Shown piece by piece: positions 41,957 to 50,397 of a stretch of 64,000 nt of DNA. The position numbers were made by a program, and so were the translations under genes. This DNA is from Leifsonia sp. TF02-11 (GTDB lineage: Bacteria; Actinomycetota; Actinomycetes; Actinomycetales; Microbacteriaceae): NCBI RefSeq assembly GCF_017565305.1, contig NZ_JAGEKP010000010.1:62001-126000 (forward strand). The letters run 5' to 3'. The stretch's first letter is position 1. Each line of letters starts with the position of its first letter. The notes under the pieces are model-generated. The model saw nothing but the letters and a program-made list of their open reading frames with translations. It searched no databases and was not told the origin of the DNA.

Positions 41957-42523
41957 TCAGCCGAGGGCTCGGCGCATGATCCAACGGACGCTGCCGCCGG
42001 AGTGCGCATCGGTCGCCTGCAGGCGGCTGAACCCGTGCTTCTCGAAGAGTCCGACGGTGCCGACGTAGCCGCTGATCACGTCCACCCGTCCGCCGGCGGT
42101 GTCGACCGGGTAGCCCTCCACGAGCGCCGCGCCGTTCCGGCGCGCGTGCTCGACGGCGCCGTCGAGGAGGTCGTGCATCAGCCCGCGCTTGCGGAAGCCG
42201 CCGCGCACCACGAAGCAGACGATCGACCACGGGTCGAGGTCTTCGTCGACGTGCGGGATGGTACGCGAGTTCATCAGGCGGCGGTACGTCGACTTGGGTG
42301 CAACGGAGCACCAGCCCGCGACCTCCCCGTCGGCGTACACCAGCACCCCCGGGCCCGGCTCGCTCGCGCACTCGTGCTGCATGTACTCGATGCGCTCCGG
42401 CATGCCGAGCCGTGCATCGCGGTAGGACATGCACACGCAGCCTCCGCCGCCCGGCTTGCGGGGCACCATGAAGCTGGCGAAGTCGTCCCAGCGACCGGTC
42501 GCGGGCAGAACGTCGATGGCCAT
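41957..42523 (-). CDS. GNAT-family N-acetyltransferase
   Basis: 188-aa enzyme. The acetyl-CoA pyrophosphate motif is seen in 'CFVVRGGFRKRGLMHDLLDG' (R/Q-x-x-G-x-G/A replaced by 'RGGFRKRGL'), and a conserved terminal beta strand appears in 'VGLFEKHGFSRLQ'. N-terminal part contains Cys residues ('GGGCVCMSY') seen in the same actinobacterial subgroup. Acceptor unknown. Convergent with the LysM lipoprotein gene, 10-bp gap. Confidence 0.8.
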   Translation of the reverse strand: MAIDVLPATGRWDDFASFMVPRKPGGGGCVCMSYRDARLGMPERIEYMQHECASEPGPGVLVYADGEVAGWCSVAPKSTYRRLMNSRTIPHVDEDLDPWSIVCFVVRGGFRKRGLMHDLLDGAVEHARRNGAALVEGYPVDTAGGRVDVISGYVGTVGLFEKHGFSRLQATDAHSGGSVRWIMRRALG

Positions 42524-42624
42524 GGGCCGAGCGTAGCGGGGAGGGCCGACAGTGCGGCGGCCGGGCGCGCAGCACCTTGGCGTGTCCCCACTTCCCGAGG
42601 CCGGGAAGGCGAGAGGATCATGGG

Positions 42625-43167
42625 ATGTCCAGCGACCTCCTCATGCGCATCCACTCCCCCGAGTTCCAGGCGATGTCGGAGCGGGTGCTCCGGGCGACCG
42701 AGCTGACATCGCGCCTGAACGTGCTGCCGTTCGACGACGAAGCGGGCAAGGCCGCGCTGTTCGAGCAGATCCTGGGGCGGCCCCTGCCCGAGCGGGTGAC
42801 GATCTACCCGCCGTTCTTCACCGACCACGGGCTCAACCTGGAGCTCGCGGAGCGCGTCTTCATCAACCAGAACTGCACGTTCCTCGACTACGCGGGCATC
42901 CGGTTGGCGCCGCGGGTGATGGTCGCACCGCGGGTCACCTTCATCACGGTCGGGCACCCCGTCGACGTGGACGACCGGCGCAGCTGGCTCACCGGCGGCC
43001 CGATCGACGTCGCCGAGAACGTGTGGATCGGGGCGGGCGCGACCATCCTCCCCGGTGTCAGCATCGGCCGCGACGCGGTGATCGCCGCCGGCGCAGTGGT
43101 GGCGGAAGACGTGCCTGCGGGAACCCTCGTGGCGGGGCCGAAGGGTCGGGTCGTCCGCGAGTTCTGA
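42625..43167 (+). CDS. Sugar O-acetyltransferase (Maa/NodL type, left-handed beta-helix)
   Basis: 180-aa acetyltransferase of the hexapeptide-repeat family. 'NQNCTFLDYAGIRLAPRVMV', 'GPIDVAENVWIGAGATILPG' and 'VSIGRDAVIAAGAVVAEDVP' show the regular hexapeptide repeats. The catalytic His is in 'FITVGHPVD'. Family members acetylate maltose, glucose or lipochitooligosaccharides with acetyl-CoA. The ATG at 42625 follows GAGAGGATCATGG; an in-frame start 16 codons upstream lacks support. Confidence 0.87.
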   Translation: MSSDLLMRIHSPEFQAMSERVLRATELTSRLNVLPFDDEAGKAALFEQILGRPLPERVTIYPPFFTDHGLNLELAERVFINQNCTFLDYAGIRLAPRVMVAPRVTFITVGHPVDVDDRRSWLTGGPIDVAENVWIGAGATILPGVSIGRDAVIAAGAVVAEDVPAGTLVAGPKGRVVREF

Positions 43168-43287
43168 CTCCCGCGCCCGCGATGTGCGGCACATGTGGCG
43201 TTACGCGCGCTCCATCGCCTGATGTGGCGCACAGGCGAGCGGACCGGGTAGCGCCACCGGCCTCGCATCGGCGTAGGGTGCGGCACC

Positions 43288-43887
43288 ATGGACGACATCA
43301 CGAACACGCCGGGAACCGCCCGGCGTCCGCACCGCTCGGAGCTGGCCGATTTCGCCGACCGGCTCCGCGGGCAGCTGGCCGGCCTGCCCATCGGCGAGTA
43401 CCCCGGCACCATCGCCACGATCGACGCCGGCCACCTCGCCCGCGACCTCGGCACCGGGGTCGCGCTCACCCTCCCCTCGGCCATCGCCACCGGCGACGTG
43501 CTGTTCGCGCCCGACCTCAACCCGGCGTTCTTCTACTCCTGGGACGTGCACGCGAACCAGCCGCCGGACTGGTTCCGGATCTCGCTGCGCTTCACGCCGG
43601 CGGACCTCGGCGTCACAGAGCCGCGCGCCTACGACATCGCCTGGACGGTGGCGCCGTTCTTCCTCGACCCGGGCGCGGTGGTGACGGTGGAGGCGTCGGC
43701 GAACACGGGCGCGGCACCCGCGAGCTGGACGCTCGATCAGCCGCAGGTGCGCACCCTCCACGTCGGCACCGGTTCGATCGAGCCGGACGACACCGTTCAC
43801 ATGGACCTCGTGCGGGCAAGCGCTGAGGGCAGCTGGATCTGGTTGCAGACGACGATCGGGTACGCGCCGTTGACGTCGGAGGGGTGA
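43288..43887 (+). CDS. Hypothetical protein
   Basis: 199 aa, acidic, no signal peptide or membrane helix. The middle contains alternating strands ('GVALTLPSAIATGDVLFAPD', 'FFYSWDVHANQPPDWFRIS', 'AYDIAWTVAPFFLDPGAVVT', 'SWTLDQPQVRTLHVGTG') and ends 'WIWLQTTIGYAPLTSEG'. Not recognised as any family. ATG at 43288 is 14 bases after a weak AGGGTG. Its frame has the codon bias of its neighbours. Confidence 0.55.
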   Translation: MDDITNTPGTARRPHRSELADFADRLRGQLAGLPIGEYPGTIATIDAGHLARDLGTGVALTLPSAIATGDVLFAPDLNPAFFYSWDVHANQPPDWFRISLRFTPADLGVTEPRAYDIAWTVAPFFLDPGAVVTVEASANTGAAPASWTLDQPQVRTLHVGTGSIEPDDTVHMDLVRASAEGSWIWLQTTIGYAPLTSEG

Positions 43888-43921
43888 GGCGGACGATCCT
43901 CACGCAGCCCACGCTTCTGCG

Positions 43922-44260
43922 TCAGAAGTGCGGAACTGCGAACCCGCCCGAGAACAGCACCGCGCCCAGCCCGAACACCGCCAACCCGACGAGAAGCACG
44001 TAGGCGAGCAGTCGCACTCCTTCGACCGGCCGACGGCTGAAGGCGGTCACGAACAGGACGGCGGCCGGCACGAGCATGAGGCCGCCGAACGTGAGGGCGG
44101 GCGCGACCCGGACGTCGTCGGCGGGGCACGGATACGCGAGCGCGCACACCGTGGGGACCCCCTGAGCCAGCCACATCAGCAGCCAGGTCGCGATCAGTAT
44201 CCCGATCGCCGGAATGGTCCTCGGGCTGACGCTCGAACGGGTGGATCCGCTTGGTCCCAT
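43922..44260 (-). CDS. Small hypothetical membrane protein
   Basis: 112 aa with three hydrophobic segments: 'IPAIGILIATWLLMWLAQGV', 'ALTFGGLMLVPAAVLFVTAF' and 'LLAYVLLVGLAVFGLGAVLF'. Two Cys in the first outer loop ('VCALAYPCPAD') could form a disulfide. No known family. It lies 67 bp downstream of the coiled-coil secreted protein gene and might be cotranscribed with it. Confidence 0.55.
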   Translation of the reverse strand: MGPSGSTRSSVSPRTIPAIGILIATWLLMWLAQGVPTVCALAYPCPADDVRVAPALTFGGLMLVPAAVLFVTAFSRRPVEGVRLLAYVLLVGLAVFGLGAVLFSGGFAVPHF

Positions 44261-44327
44261 GGAGTCACTCTCTCAGGTCCGCGGCGAAAAGGGACACCGG
44301 CGGCCAGGGGTTCCGGCGCGCCAGCCG

Positions 44328-45662
44328 TCACATCGGGTCGTTGACGTGGAGGTGGTTGCAGGTGTCCGAGAAGTCCTGGAAGTGGTGCAAGCCCGGTTCG
44401 TCGCCGGCTCTCAGCCTGCACTGCCGCTGCCCCAGACCCGAGCCGTAGGGCATGAAGTTGTCGAGCGTGTGGATGAGGGCGAGCGCGTTGCGGTCTGCCC
44501 CGTTGGTGCCCTGGCCGCCGAGGCTGTAGAAGTCCACGGCGTGGCCGCCACCGTTCATGTAGTGCTGGGAGTAGATCCCGGCTCCCTCGATCTGGCCGGT
44601 GCAGCGCCGGTTGATGTCGCTGACGCCGACGCTCGAGAACATGTGCTCGGCGATCACCATCGCCTGGAGCACCGAGGTGTCGATGCCGCAGTTCGGCACG
44701 GAGCGCCCCTCGGCGATCCAGCGGATCTCGAAGATGTGGTCGGGATACGAGCCGACGAGCTGTCCCGAGTCGACGTAGCCCATCAGCTCCTGCGCGAGGG
44801 CCTGGGCGTCGGAGGAGATCGGTCCCGCGTCGCCGGCCTGGGCCCGGGCGCGGGCCGCTGCGGCAGCGGCGGCGGCAGCAGCAGCCCGGGCGGCGACGCC
44901 CGCCTGATATTGCTGCTCGGTGATCGCGGTGGCGCTCGTGAGGGAGGCGAGTTGCGCCTGGAGTTCGCCCTCGTGAGCGGTCTCCACCTGCAGAGCAGCG
45001 ATCATCTGCTTCTGGGCCTCTGCGGCCTTCTCGGCTTCCGCCTGGGCCTTGGCCGCGAGCACGGTGAGCTCGTCCTTGGCCGCTGTCGCCTGGGCACTCG
45101 CCGCCTTCGCGAGGTTGTCGTCTTGCGCCGCTCGGGAGTAGATGCCGTTGATGGTGGCCGTCAGCTTGCCGATGCTGCTGAGGCGGGAGAGCAGCGCGTC
45201 CGTATCGCGCGAGCTGCCCGTGAGCAGCGTGCCCGTGAGATTCATGTCGCCGGACCGCGCCACCTTCTCGCCGACCACGGCGGCCTCGCGGCGCGACGCC
45301 TCCGCCTTGGCTTTCAGAGCGGTCGATCGGGCGGCGAGGCGGTCGGCCTTGTCTTTGCCGACAGCGAGCGCTGCCTGAGCGACCTCGTTCTCCTTCTCGC
45401 GCTGGATGGCGAGCTCCTCGGCCGCCTTCGTCTGCGCGGTGAGGGTCTGGACCAGGTTCGTGATCGCTGTGACCTCCGCCTGCTTGGCCGCTTCGCTCGA
45501 GCGGGCGGCCTGGACGTCGGCCCACGACGGATAGTTGTCCGCGTACGCCTTCGGGGCGGCCAACCCGCCCCAGGCGACGACGCCCGCGACGACGATGCAG
45601 ATCGCGACGAGCCTCCAGCCGCGAACGGCGGAGAGCGACAGTGCCGGGCGGCCTGGAGACAT
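44328..45662 (-). CDS. Secreted coiled-coil protein with C-terminal M15-like metallopeptidase pattern
   Basis: 444 aa. A signal peptide or anchor (residues about 18-42, 'RLVAICIVVAGVVAWGGLAA') is followed by a long coiled coil (about 50-270) rich in Ala/Glu/Lys, with an Ala run (AAAAAAAAAA) near 265. The C-terminal 160 residues contain 'YSQHYMNGGGHAVDFYSLGG' and 'CNHLHVNDP', the H-x6-D and H-x-H arrangement of zinc D-Ala-D-Ala carboxypeptidases (M15). This resembles peptidoglycan hydrolases that hang on a coiled coil, like EnvC or RipC. A cell-wall role is inference; I could not align the catalytic Glu with certainty. Confidence 0.6.
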   Translation of the reverse strand: MSPGRPALSLSAVRGWRLVAICIVVAGVVAWGGLAAPKAYADNYPSWADVQAARSSEAAKQAEVTAITNLVQTLTAQTKAAEELAIQREKENEVAQAALAVGKDKADRLAARSTALKAKAEASRREAAVVGEKVARSGDMNLTGTLLTGSSRDTDALLSRLSSIGKLTATINGIYSRAAQDDNLAKAASAQATAAKDELTVLAAKAQAEAEKAAEAQKQMIAALQVETAHEGELQAQLASLTSATAITEQQYQAGVAARAAAAAAAAAAARARAQAGDAGPISSDAQALAQELMGYVDSGQLVGSYPDHIFEIRWIAEGRSVPNCGIDTSVLQAMVIAEHMFSSVGVSDINRRCTGQIEGAGIYSQHYMNGGGHAVDFYSLGGQGTNGADRNALALIHTLDNFMPYGSGLGQRQCRLRAGDEPGLHHFQDFSDTCNHLHVNDPM

Positions 45663-45789
45663 GAGGGGTCCGAATCGTGGTCGAGGGTGGGGGTACGCGG
45701 GCGACCCCGTCCATCGACGCTAACCCGCGAGACGATGGCACCGCGCCGCAACACGCCGGATGCGGGGGACCATTTCATGTGAATCCCCA

Positions 45790-45819
45790 TTGACATCAAT
45801 ATCCGTTTTGGCGTTAATA
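45790..45819 (+). promoter_or_regulatory. Near-consensus promoter of the TetR-glycosyltransferase operon
   Basis: TTGACA (45790-45795), an 18-bp spacer, and TTAATA (45814-45819). This is unusually AT-rich for the region. The start would lie near 45826, only about 3 bases before the TetR ATG at 45829, so the mRNA is leaderless or nearly so. A direct repeat GACATCAA (45792-45799 and 45820-45827, period 28) covers the -35 and the start point and could be a regulator site. Confidence 0.7.
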
Positions 45820-45828
45820 GACATCAAC

Positions 45829-46455
45829 ATGAAAACTTCGCGAGCCTATGAGATGCGCGCCAGGGCAGAACAGACGGAACTGACCCGGCGGCGAATCCTC
45901 GACGCCACGGCCGCGGTGGCAGCCGAGAAACCGATCCTCGCGGTGGCGCTGCCCGACATCGCTGCCCGGGCGGGAGTCTCTGTTCAGACGGTGCTCCGGC
46001 AGTTCGGGAGCCGAGACGGCCTCTTCGATGCGACGAGCGAGCACGTGCGCGCCGATGTGATCGCCGAACTCGAGGCGCCGCCCGGCGATCTCGACGCGAT
46101 CATCGAGGTGCTGATGGCGCACTACGAACTGCGCGGGGACGACGTCCTCATGTTGCTCGGGCAGGAGCGGTGGGAGCCGCGCGCTGCCGAGATCACGGAC
46201 GAAGGGCGGAGGATGCACCTGGCGTGGGTGCAGAAAGTCTTCGCCCCCTGCCTGCCCGACGACGCCGACGACTACGAGGCGGTCATCGACCTCCTCATGG
46301 TCGCCACCGACGTCTACACCTGGAAGATCCTCCGCCGGGACCGCGGCCTCAGCATCGAGGAGACAGCGCGGCTCGTTCGCCGCATGATCGATCACGCTGT
46401 CGATCACACCCTGCAAAGGACCGAGAATGTCGACCATCCTCTTCGTCACCATTGA
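45829..46455 (+). CDS. TetR-family transcriptional regulator
   Basis: 208 aa. The TetR helix-turn-helix is at about residues 15-62 ('RRRILDATAAVAAEKPILAV', 'LPDIAARAGVSVQTVLRQFG', then 'SRDGLF'). The C-terminal ligand domain is helical and unassigned. The ATG at 45829 follows the start point of the promoter by about 3 bases, so translation is probably leaderless; a start 23 codons upstream would place coding sequence over the promoter. It overlaps the downstream glycosyltransferase by 29 bp, so the two are tightly coupled and the regulator may sense the glycosylated compound. Confidence 0.9.
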   Translation: MKTSRAYEMRARAEQTELTRRRILDATAAVAAEKPILAVALPDIAARAGVSVQTVLRQFGSRDGLFDATSEHVRADVIAELEAPPGDLDAIIEVLMAHYELRGDDVLMLLGQERWEPRAAEITDEGRRMHLAWVQKVFAPCLPDDADDYEAVIDLLMVATDVYTWKILRRDRGLSIEETARLVRRMIDHAVDHTLQRTENVDHPLRHH

Positions 46456-47563
46456 CGCCGGCGGCAACGTACCGCCTGCCCTCGCCATCGCTCGCGAGCT
46501 GGAGGCGCGCGGGCACCGCGTCGTCTTCCTCGCTCACGCCGGACAGAAGGGGGTGGTCGAGGGAGCCGGTTTCGGGTTCACGGCGTTCGCCGAGACACGT
46601 GCGTGGGACCATTCGAAACCGTCCTCTGCCGTGCGCACCATTTCCGACTATGCGTACGCGGCGTCCAGTCGTCGCATGACCCATGACTTCCTCACCGCCG
46701 CCCGCACGGTGAAAGCCGACCTGGCCGTCGTCGACTGCATGCTTCCCGGGATCGTGGCCGCAGCTCGCACGGTCGGCCTCCCCTGCGCGGTGTTGTTCCA
46801 CAGCTTCTACGCGTTCTGGAACGGCCCGTGGGCCAACGGACCCGTGGGCCGGCTCGCTCAGCTGCGCGGCGCCAACGCACGCAAGGCCTGGGCTGGGGCC
46901 GATCTCGAGATCGTGGCCAGCGATCCGCTCCTCGACCCGGCGAGCGGCGCCGCCACCCCGCGCCGGGTCTGGACAGGGGTGGCCGAGACGGCCACCCCGC
47001 ACGGAATCCGCACCGACGACGTCGACGCCGAGGCGCGCAAGCGGATCCTGGTCAGCCTCAGCACCCTCTGGCTGCCCGGCCAGGTGGAGGTGTACCGCAA
47101 CATCCTCGCCGCACTGGGCGACCTGCCGGTGGATGCGATCGTGACCACCGCAGGACAGGCCGCACCGGACGATCTGAACGCCCCGCCGAACGTCACCGTC
47201 GTCGGCTACGTCGACCACGCAGAGATCCTCCCCACCGTCGACCTGGTGATCAGCCACGGCGGTCACTCCACCACCATGAGGGCGGCCATCAGCGGCATCC
47301 CCGTCCTCGTCATCCCGATGCACCCGCTGATCGACCAGCCGCTGATCGGCGCAGCGGTACAGAAGACGGGCCTGGGACTGACGCTCGGCAAGAAGTCCAC
47401 GTCCGATGAGATCGGCGAGGCCCTGACTACGATCCTGGGCACGCGAAGCTATGGGCTGGCAGCCGCCCAGGCGGCCCAGCGGCACCGAGCCGCGGGAGGT
47501 GCGGCGGCGGCAGCGGATGTGTTGGTTTCCCTGCTGGCATCTCGTGCCGCGACCCGGTCATAG
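46427..47563 (+). CDS. GT1-family glycosyltransferase (MGT/UGT type)
   Basis: 378-aa GT-B fold enzyme like macrolide and plant-type UDP-glycosyltransferases. N-terminal acceptor half starts 'MSTILFVTIDAGGNVPPALAI'; C-terminal donor half contains 'NVTVVGYVDHAEILPTVDLV', the sugar-nucleotide loop 'ISHGGHSTTMRAAISGIPV' and 'IPMHPLIDQPLIGAAVQKTG'. Such enzymes add sugar to lipophilic acceptors, often to inactivate antibiotics. Overlap with the TetR gene supports a regulated detoxification unit. It ends 83 bp before the convergent ychF gene. Acceptor and sugar are unknown. Confidence 0.87.
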   Translation: MSTILFVTIDAGGNVPPALAIARELEARGHRVVFLAHAGQKGVVEGAGFGFTAFAETRAWDHSKPSSAVRTISDYAYAASSRRMTHDFLTAARTVKADLAVVDCMLPGIVAAARTVGLPCAVLFHSFYAFWNGPWANGPVGRLAQLRGANARKAWAGADLEIVASDPLLDPASGAATPRRVWTGVAETATPHGIRTDDVDAEARKRILVSLSTLWLPGQVEVYRNILAALGDLPVDAIVTTAGQAAPDDLNAPPNVTVVGYVDHAEILPTVDLVISHGGHSTTMRAAISGIPVLVIPMHPLIDQPLIGAAVQKTGLGLTLGKKSTSDEIGEALTTILGTRSYGLAAAQAAQRHRAAGGAAAAADVLVSLLASRAATRS

Positions 47564-47646
47564 CGAGGACGTGACTCGTCGTCCTGGGCTGGCGGGGAGC
47601 TGCCGCCTGTTGCAGCAGGACGCCACGACAGTGCGCCCCGCTTCAG

Positions 47647-48720
47647 CTATACGTTGAACCGGAACTCCACCACATCCCCGTCCTGCATCACATACTCCTT
47701 CCCTTCCATCCGCGCCTTGCCGCGCGAACGGGCCTCGGCGACGCTGCCCGCGTCGACGAGGTCGTCGAAGGAGATGACTTCGGCCTTGATGAAGCCCTTC
47801 TCGAAGTCGGTGTGGATGACGCCTGCCGCCTGGGGGGCCTTCCAGCCCTTGTGGATGGTCCAGGCGCGCGACTCTTTGGGGCCGGCCGTCAGGTAGGTCT
47901 GCAGGCCGAGGGTGTCGAAGCCGATGCGGGCGAGCTGGTCGAGGCCGCTTTCCGTCTGGCCGGTGGAAGCCAGGAGTTCGGCGGCGTCGGCGGCGTCGAG
48001 GTCGATGAGCTCCGACTCCAGCTTGGCGTCGAGGAAGACCGCCTGGGCCGGCGCGACCAGGGCGGCGAGCTCCGCGCGGCGGGCGTCGTCGGTCAGCACG
48101 TCTTCGTCCACGTTGAACACGTAGATGAACGGCTTCGCGGTGAGCAGGCCCAGTTCGCGGATGGGCTCGAGGTCGATGCTGGAGGTCGAGAGCGGCTTGC
48201 CGTCGTTCAGGTACGCGATCGCCTCGCGCGCCGTCTCCAGGACGACGGGCTCGAGCTTGCGGCCCTTGACCTCCTTCTCGTAGCGCTGCTCCGCCTTCTC
48301 GAGGGTCTGCAGGTCGGCGAGGATGAGCTCGGTGTTGATCGTCTCCATGTCGCTCGCGGCGTCCACCTTGCCGGCGACGTGCACGACGTCGGGGTCGGAG
48401 AAGCCGCGCACGACCTGCGCGATCGCGTCGGCCTCCCGGATGTTCGCGAGGAACTTGTTGCCGAGGCCCTCGCCCTCGCTCGCGCCCTTCACGATGCCCG
48501 CGATGTCGAGGAACGACACCGGCGCCGGCAGGATGCGCTCGCTGCCGAAGAGCTCGGCCAGCTTGTCCAGGCGGGGGTCGGGCAGGTTCACGACGCCGAC
48601 GTTCGGCTCGATGGTCGCGAACGGGTAGTTCGCCGCGAGGGCGTCGTTCTTGGTCAGCGCGTTGAAAAGGGTCGACTTGCCGACGTTCGGGAGTCCGACG
48701 ATACCGATAGTGAGAGCCAC
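47647..48720 (-). CDS. ychF: Redox-regulated ATPase/GTPase YchF (OLA1 family)
   Basis: 357-aa universally conserved P-loop NTPase. G1 'GIVGLPNVGKSTLFNALT', the G3-type 'FLDIAGIVKGASEGEGLGN', then 'YVFNVDED' in place of the usual NKxD, and the C-terminal TGS domain 'KGWKAPQAAGVIHTDFEKGF' and 'EYVMQDGDVVEFRFNV'. It binds ribosomes and hydrolyses ATP. ATG at 48720 gives 'MALTIGIVGLPNVGKS', the family start. Confidence 0.97.
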   Translation of the reverse strand: MALTIGIVGLPNVGKSTLFNALTKNDALAANYPFATIEPNVGVVNLPDPRLDKLAELFGSERILPAPVSFLDIAGIVKGASEGEGLGNKFLANIREADAIAQVVRGFSDPDVVHVAGKVDAASDMETINTELILADLQTLEKAEQRYEKEVKGRKLEPVVLETAREAIAYLNDGKPLSTSSIDLEPIRELGLLTAKPFIYVFNVDEDVLTDDARRAELAALVAPAQAVFLDAKLESELIDLDAADAAELLASTGQTESGLDQLARIGFDTLGLQTYLTAGPKESRAWTIHKGWKAPQAAGVIHTDFEKGFIKAEVISFDDLVDAGSVAEARSRGKARMEGKEYVMQDGDVVEFRFNV

Positions 48721-48753
48721 GGTCGTCCATTCTACGGGCGGCCGCGGCCGCGT

Positions 48754-49500
48754 TCAGCCGCCCAGCGTGGCCCGGTAGCAGCGGGTGACGTACGGGAGCT
48801 CGATCGTCTCGGCGCCGGCGAGGTCGGGATGTTCGGCGTGGAGGCGGCGCAGGGAGCCGATGACCGCCGCCTGCGTGTCGGGGTCCTTGGTGATGAAGTA
48901 GCTGCGCGAGCGCGCCAGATCGAGCAGCCCGTCGAGCGTGAGCGCCTGCACCCAGCGCACGTCGATGCGCTCCAGCGGGCCGAAGGGAGGCCCGACCGCG
49001 GGGTCCTCCTCGTCGCCGGACACGGCCTCCCCCGAGCCCATCAGCTCACCGAGCTCGCGCACCCACTCGATGCTCTCGTCGCGGTCGTTCCAGACCAGGC
49101 CGAGCCTCCCGCCCGGGCGCAGCACGCGAGCGACCTCCGGGACGGCCACCGTCGGGTCCACCCAATGCCACGCCTGCGCAGCGACCACCAGCCCCGCGCC
49201 GGCGTCGGGCAGCGGGAGGCTCTCACCGCTGCCGAGCCGGGTCTCGGCCTCCGGCACCCGCTCGCTGAGCACCTCCAGCATCTGCGGCGACGGGTCGACG
49301 GCGACGACCTCCAGACCACGGGCGACCAGCGCGTGCGTCAGCTTGCCGGTACCGGCGCCCAGGTCGACGACAGGACCATCGACACCGTCGGTCAGCCAGG
49401 CCACGGCGTCCGCCGGATAGTCCGGTCGCGACGCGTCGTAGACCCGCGCCGCCCGGTCGAACGACCGGGCGTGCGCCTCCCGCTCCCGCCTCTCCTGCAT
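48754..49500 (-). CDS. Class I SAM-dependent methyltransferase
   Basis: 248-aa enzyme. The SAM-binding motif is 'GPVVDLGAGTGKLTHALVAR', followed by 'EVVAVDPSPQMLEVLSERVP' and 'AGLVVAAQAWHWVDPTVAVP', the type-11 methyltransferase pattern. Substrate unknown. Sits 33 bp upstream of ychF on the same strand and may share its transcript. Confidence 0.87.
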   Translation of the reverse strand: MQERREREAHARSFDRAARVYDASRPDYPADAVAWLTDGVDGPVVDLGAGTGKLTHALVARGLEVVAVDPSPQMLEVLSERVPEAETRLGSGESLPLPDAGAGLVVAAQAWHWVDPTVAVPEVARVLRPGGRLGLVWNDRDESIEWVRELGELMGSGEAVSGDEEDPAVGPPFGPLERIDVRWVQALTLDGLLDLARSRSYFITKDPDTQAAVIGSLRRLHAEHPDLAGAETIELPYVTRCYRATLGG

Positions 49501-49635
49501 ACCGCGACCCTACCCCGGCATTCCGAGGCGCCGCGAAGACGCAGACCGTCCGCATGCTGGACGGTCCGCCACGGATTTCGGGAGTACTCGGCGGTGCGCG
49601 CGGGCGACGTCGGTGGGCCATGCGAGCATTCAGGC

Positions 49636-50217
49636 GTGCCCCTGGACTTCACCGCCATCGACTTCGAGACCGCGAACTCCTCAGCGGCCTCCGCGTGTTC
49701 GGTCGGGCTGGTGAAGGTCCGCGACGGCCGGGTCGTCGACCGGGCGAGCTGGTTCATCCGGCCGCCGCTCGGGCACGACCTGTTCCAGGAGTGGAACGTG
49801 CGCATCCACGGGATCCGACCGGAGGACGTCGCCGGGGCGGCGGGCTGGGTCGACCAGCTGGCCGACCTCGTGGAGTTCGCCGAGGACGACCACCTCGTCG
49901 CACACAACGCCGGCTTCGACATGGGCGTGATCCGCGCGGCCTGCGCCGCCACGTTCGTCTCCTGCCCCGAGTACCGCTACCTGTGCAGCCTCCAAGTCGC
50001 CCGCCGCACGTACCACCTGGAGTCGTACCGCCTCCCGGTCGCGGCGATGGCTGCGGGGTTCGAGGACTTCCACCACCACGACGCACTCGCCGACGCCGAG
50101 GCCTGCGCCGCGATCGTGGTGCACGCCGCCCGCAGGCACGAGGCGGCGACGATCGACGACCTCGCGGCGCTCACCGGCGCCCGCATCGGGCGCATCGGGA
50201 TGCCCGCGGCGGCGTAG
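49636..50217 (+). CDS. DEDD-type 3'-5' exonuclease (DnaQ-like)
   Basis: 193-aa nuclease of the RNase T/DNA polymerase III epsilon family. Exo I is 'FTAIDFETANSSAASACSVG' (D and E), Exo II 'HLVAHNAGFDMGVIRAACAA' (D), and Exo III 'FHHHDALADAEACAAIVVHA' (H and D): all DEDDh residues are present. 'GIRPEDVAGA' is typical. The GTG at 49636 is 9 codons upstream of Exo I and is the natural start. No polymerase gene nearby; it may act in repair or RNA trimming. Confidence 0.88.
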   Translation: MPLDFTAIDFETANSSAASACSVGLVKVRDGRVVDRASWFIRPPLGHDLFQEWNVRIHGIRPEDVAGAAGWVDQLADLVEFAEDDHLVAHNAGFDMGVIRAACAATFVSCPEYRYLCSLQVARRTYHLESYRLPVAAMAAGFEDFHHHDALADAEACAAIVVHAARRHEAATIDDLAALTGARIGRIGMPAAA

Positions 50218-50327
50218 CAGCGCCTTCCGCACCCACCTTGACACCAGCAGGACACTCGGCGCCCCCGCGCGCCCGCACGCGTCCTCATCCGACGACCCGC
50301 TCGAGTACCGCATCTAAACCTCAGGAA

Positions 50328-50364
50328 TGCAAGCGTTGCAACTTCCCGCATCTGGTTCTAATGT
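50328..50364 (+). promoter_or_regulatory. Promoter with operator for the sugar-porter gene
   Basis: -35 TTGCAA (50336-50341) and -10 TAATGT (50359-50364), 17-bp spacer, 33 bp ahead of the ATG. The inverted repeat TGCAA-GCG-TTGCA (50328-50340) overlaps the -35 and resembles LacI-family operators. No matching regulator lies next to the gene. Confidence 0.55.
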
Positions 50365-50397
50365 CCAGACATAGCAACAAGACGCGAAGGAGCGCTC

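Noticed and set aside
43182-43194. ATGTGCGGCACAT palindrome after the acetyltransferase gene
   Set aside because: Short, single, with no promoter or regulator context; kept out as likely chance in GC-rich intergenic DNA.
45760-45828. Upstream start for the TetR gene
   Set aside because: It would place coding sequence across a near-consensus promoter; the ATG at 45829 fits a leaderless transcript.
47566-47585. AGGACG-N8-CGTCCT hairpin between the glycosyltransferase and ychF genes
   Set aside because: Only 6 bp of stem with an 8-nt loop and no T-run; too weak to call a terminator with confidence.
47812-49635. 600-residue extension of the exonuclease frame
   Set aside because: It runs antisense to ychF and the methyltransferase; the DEDD domain starts right after the GTG at 49636.
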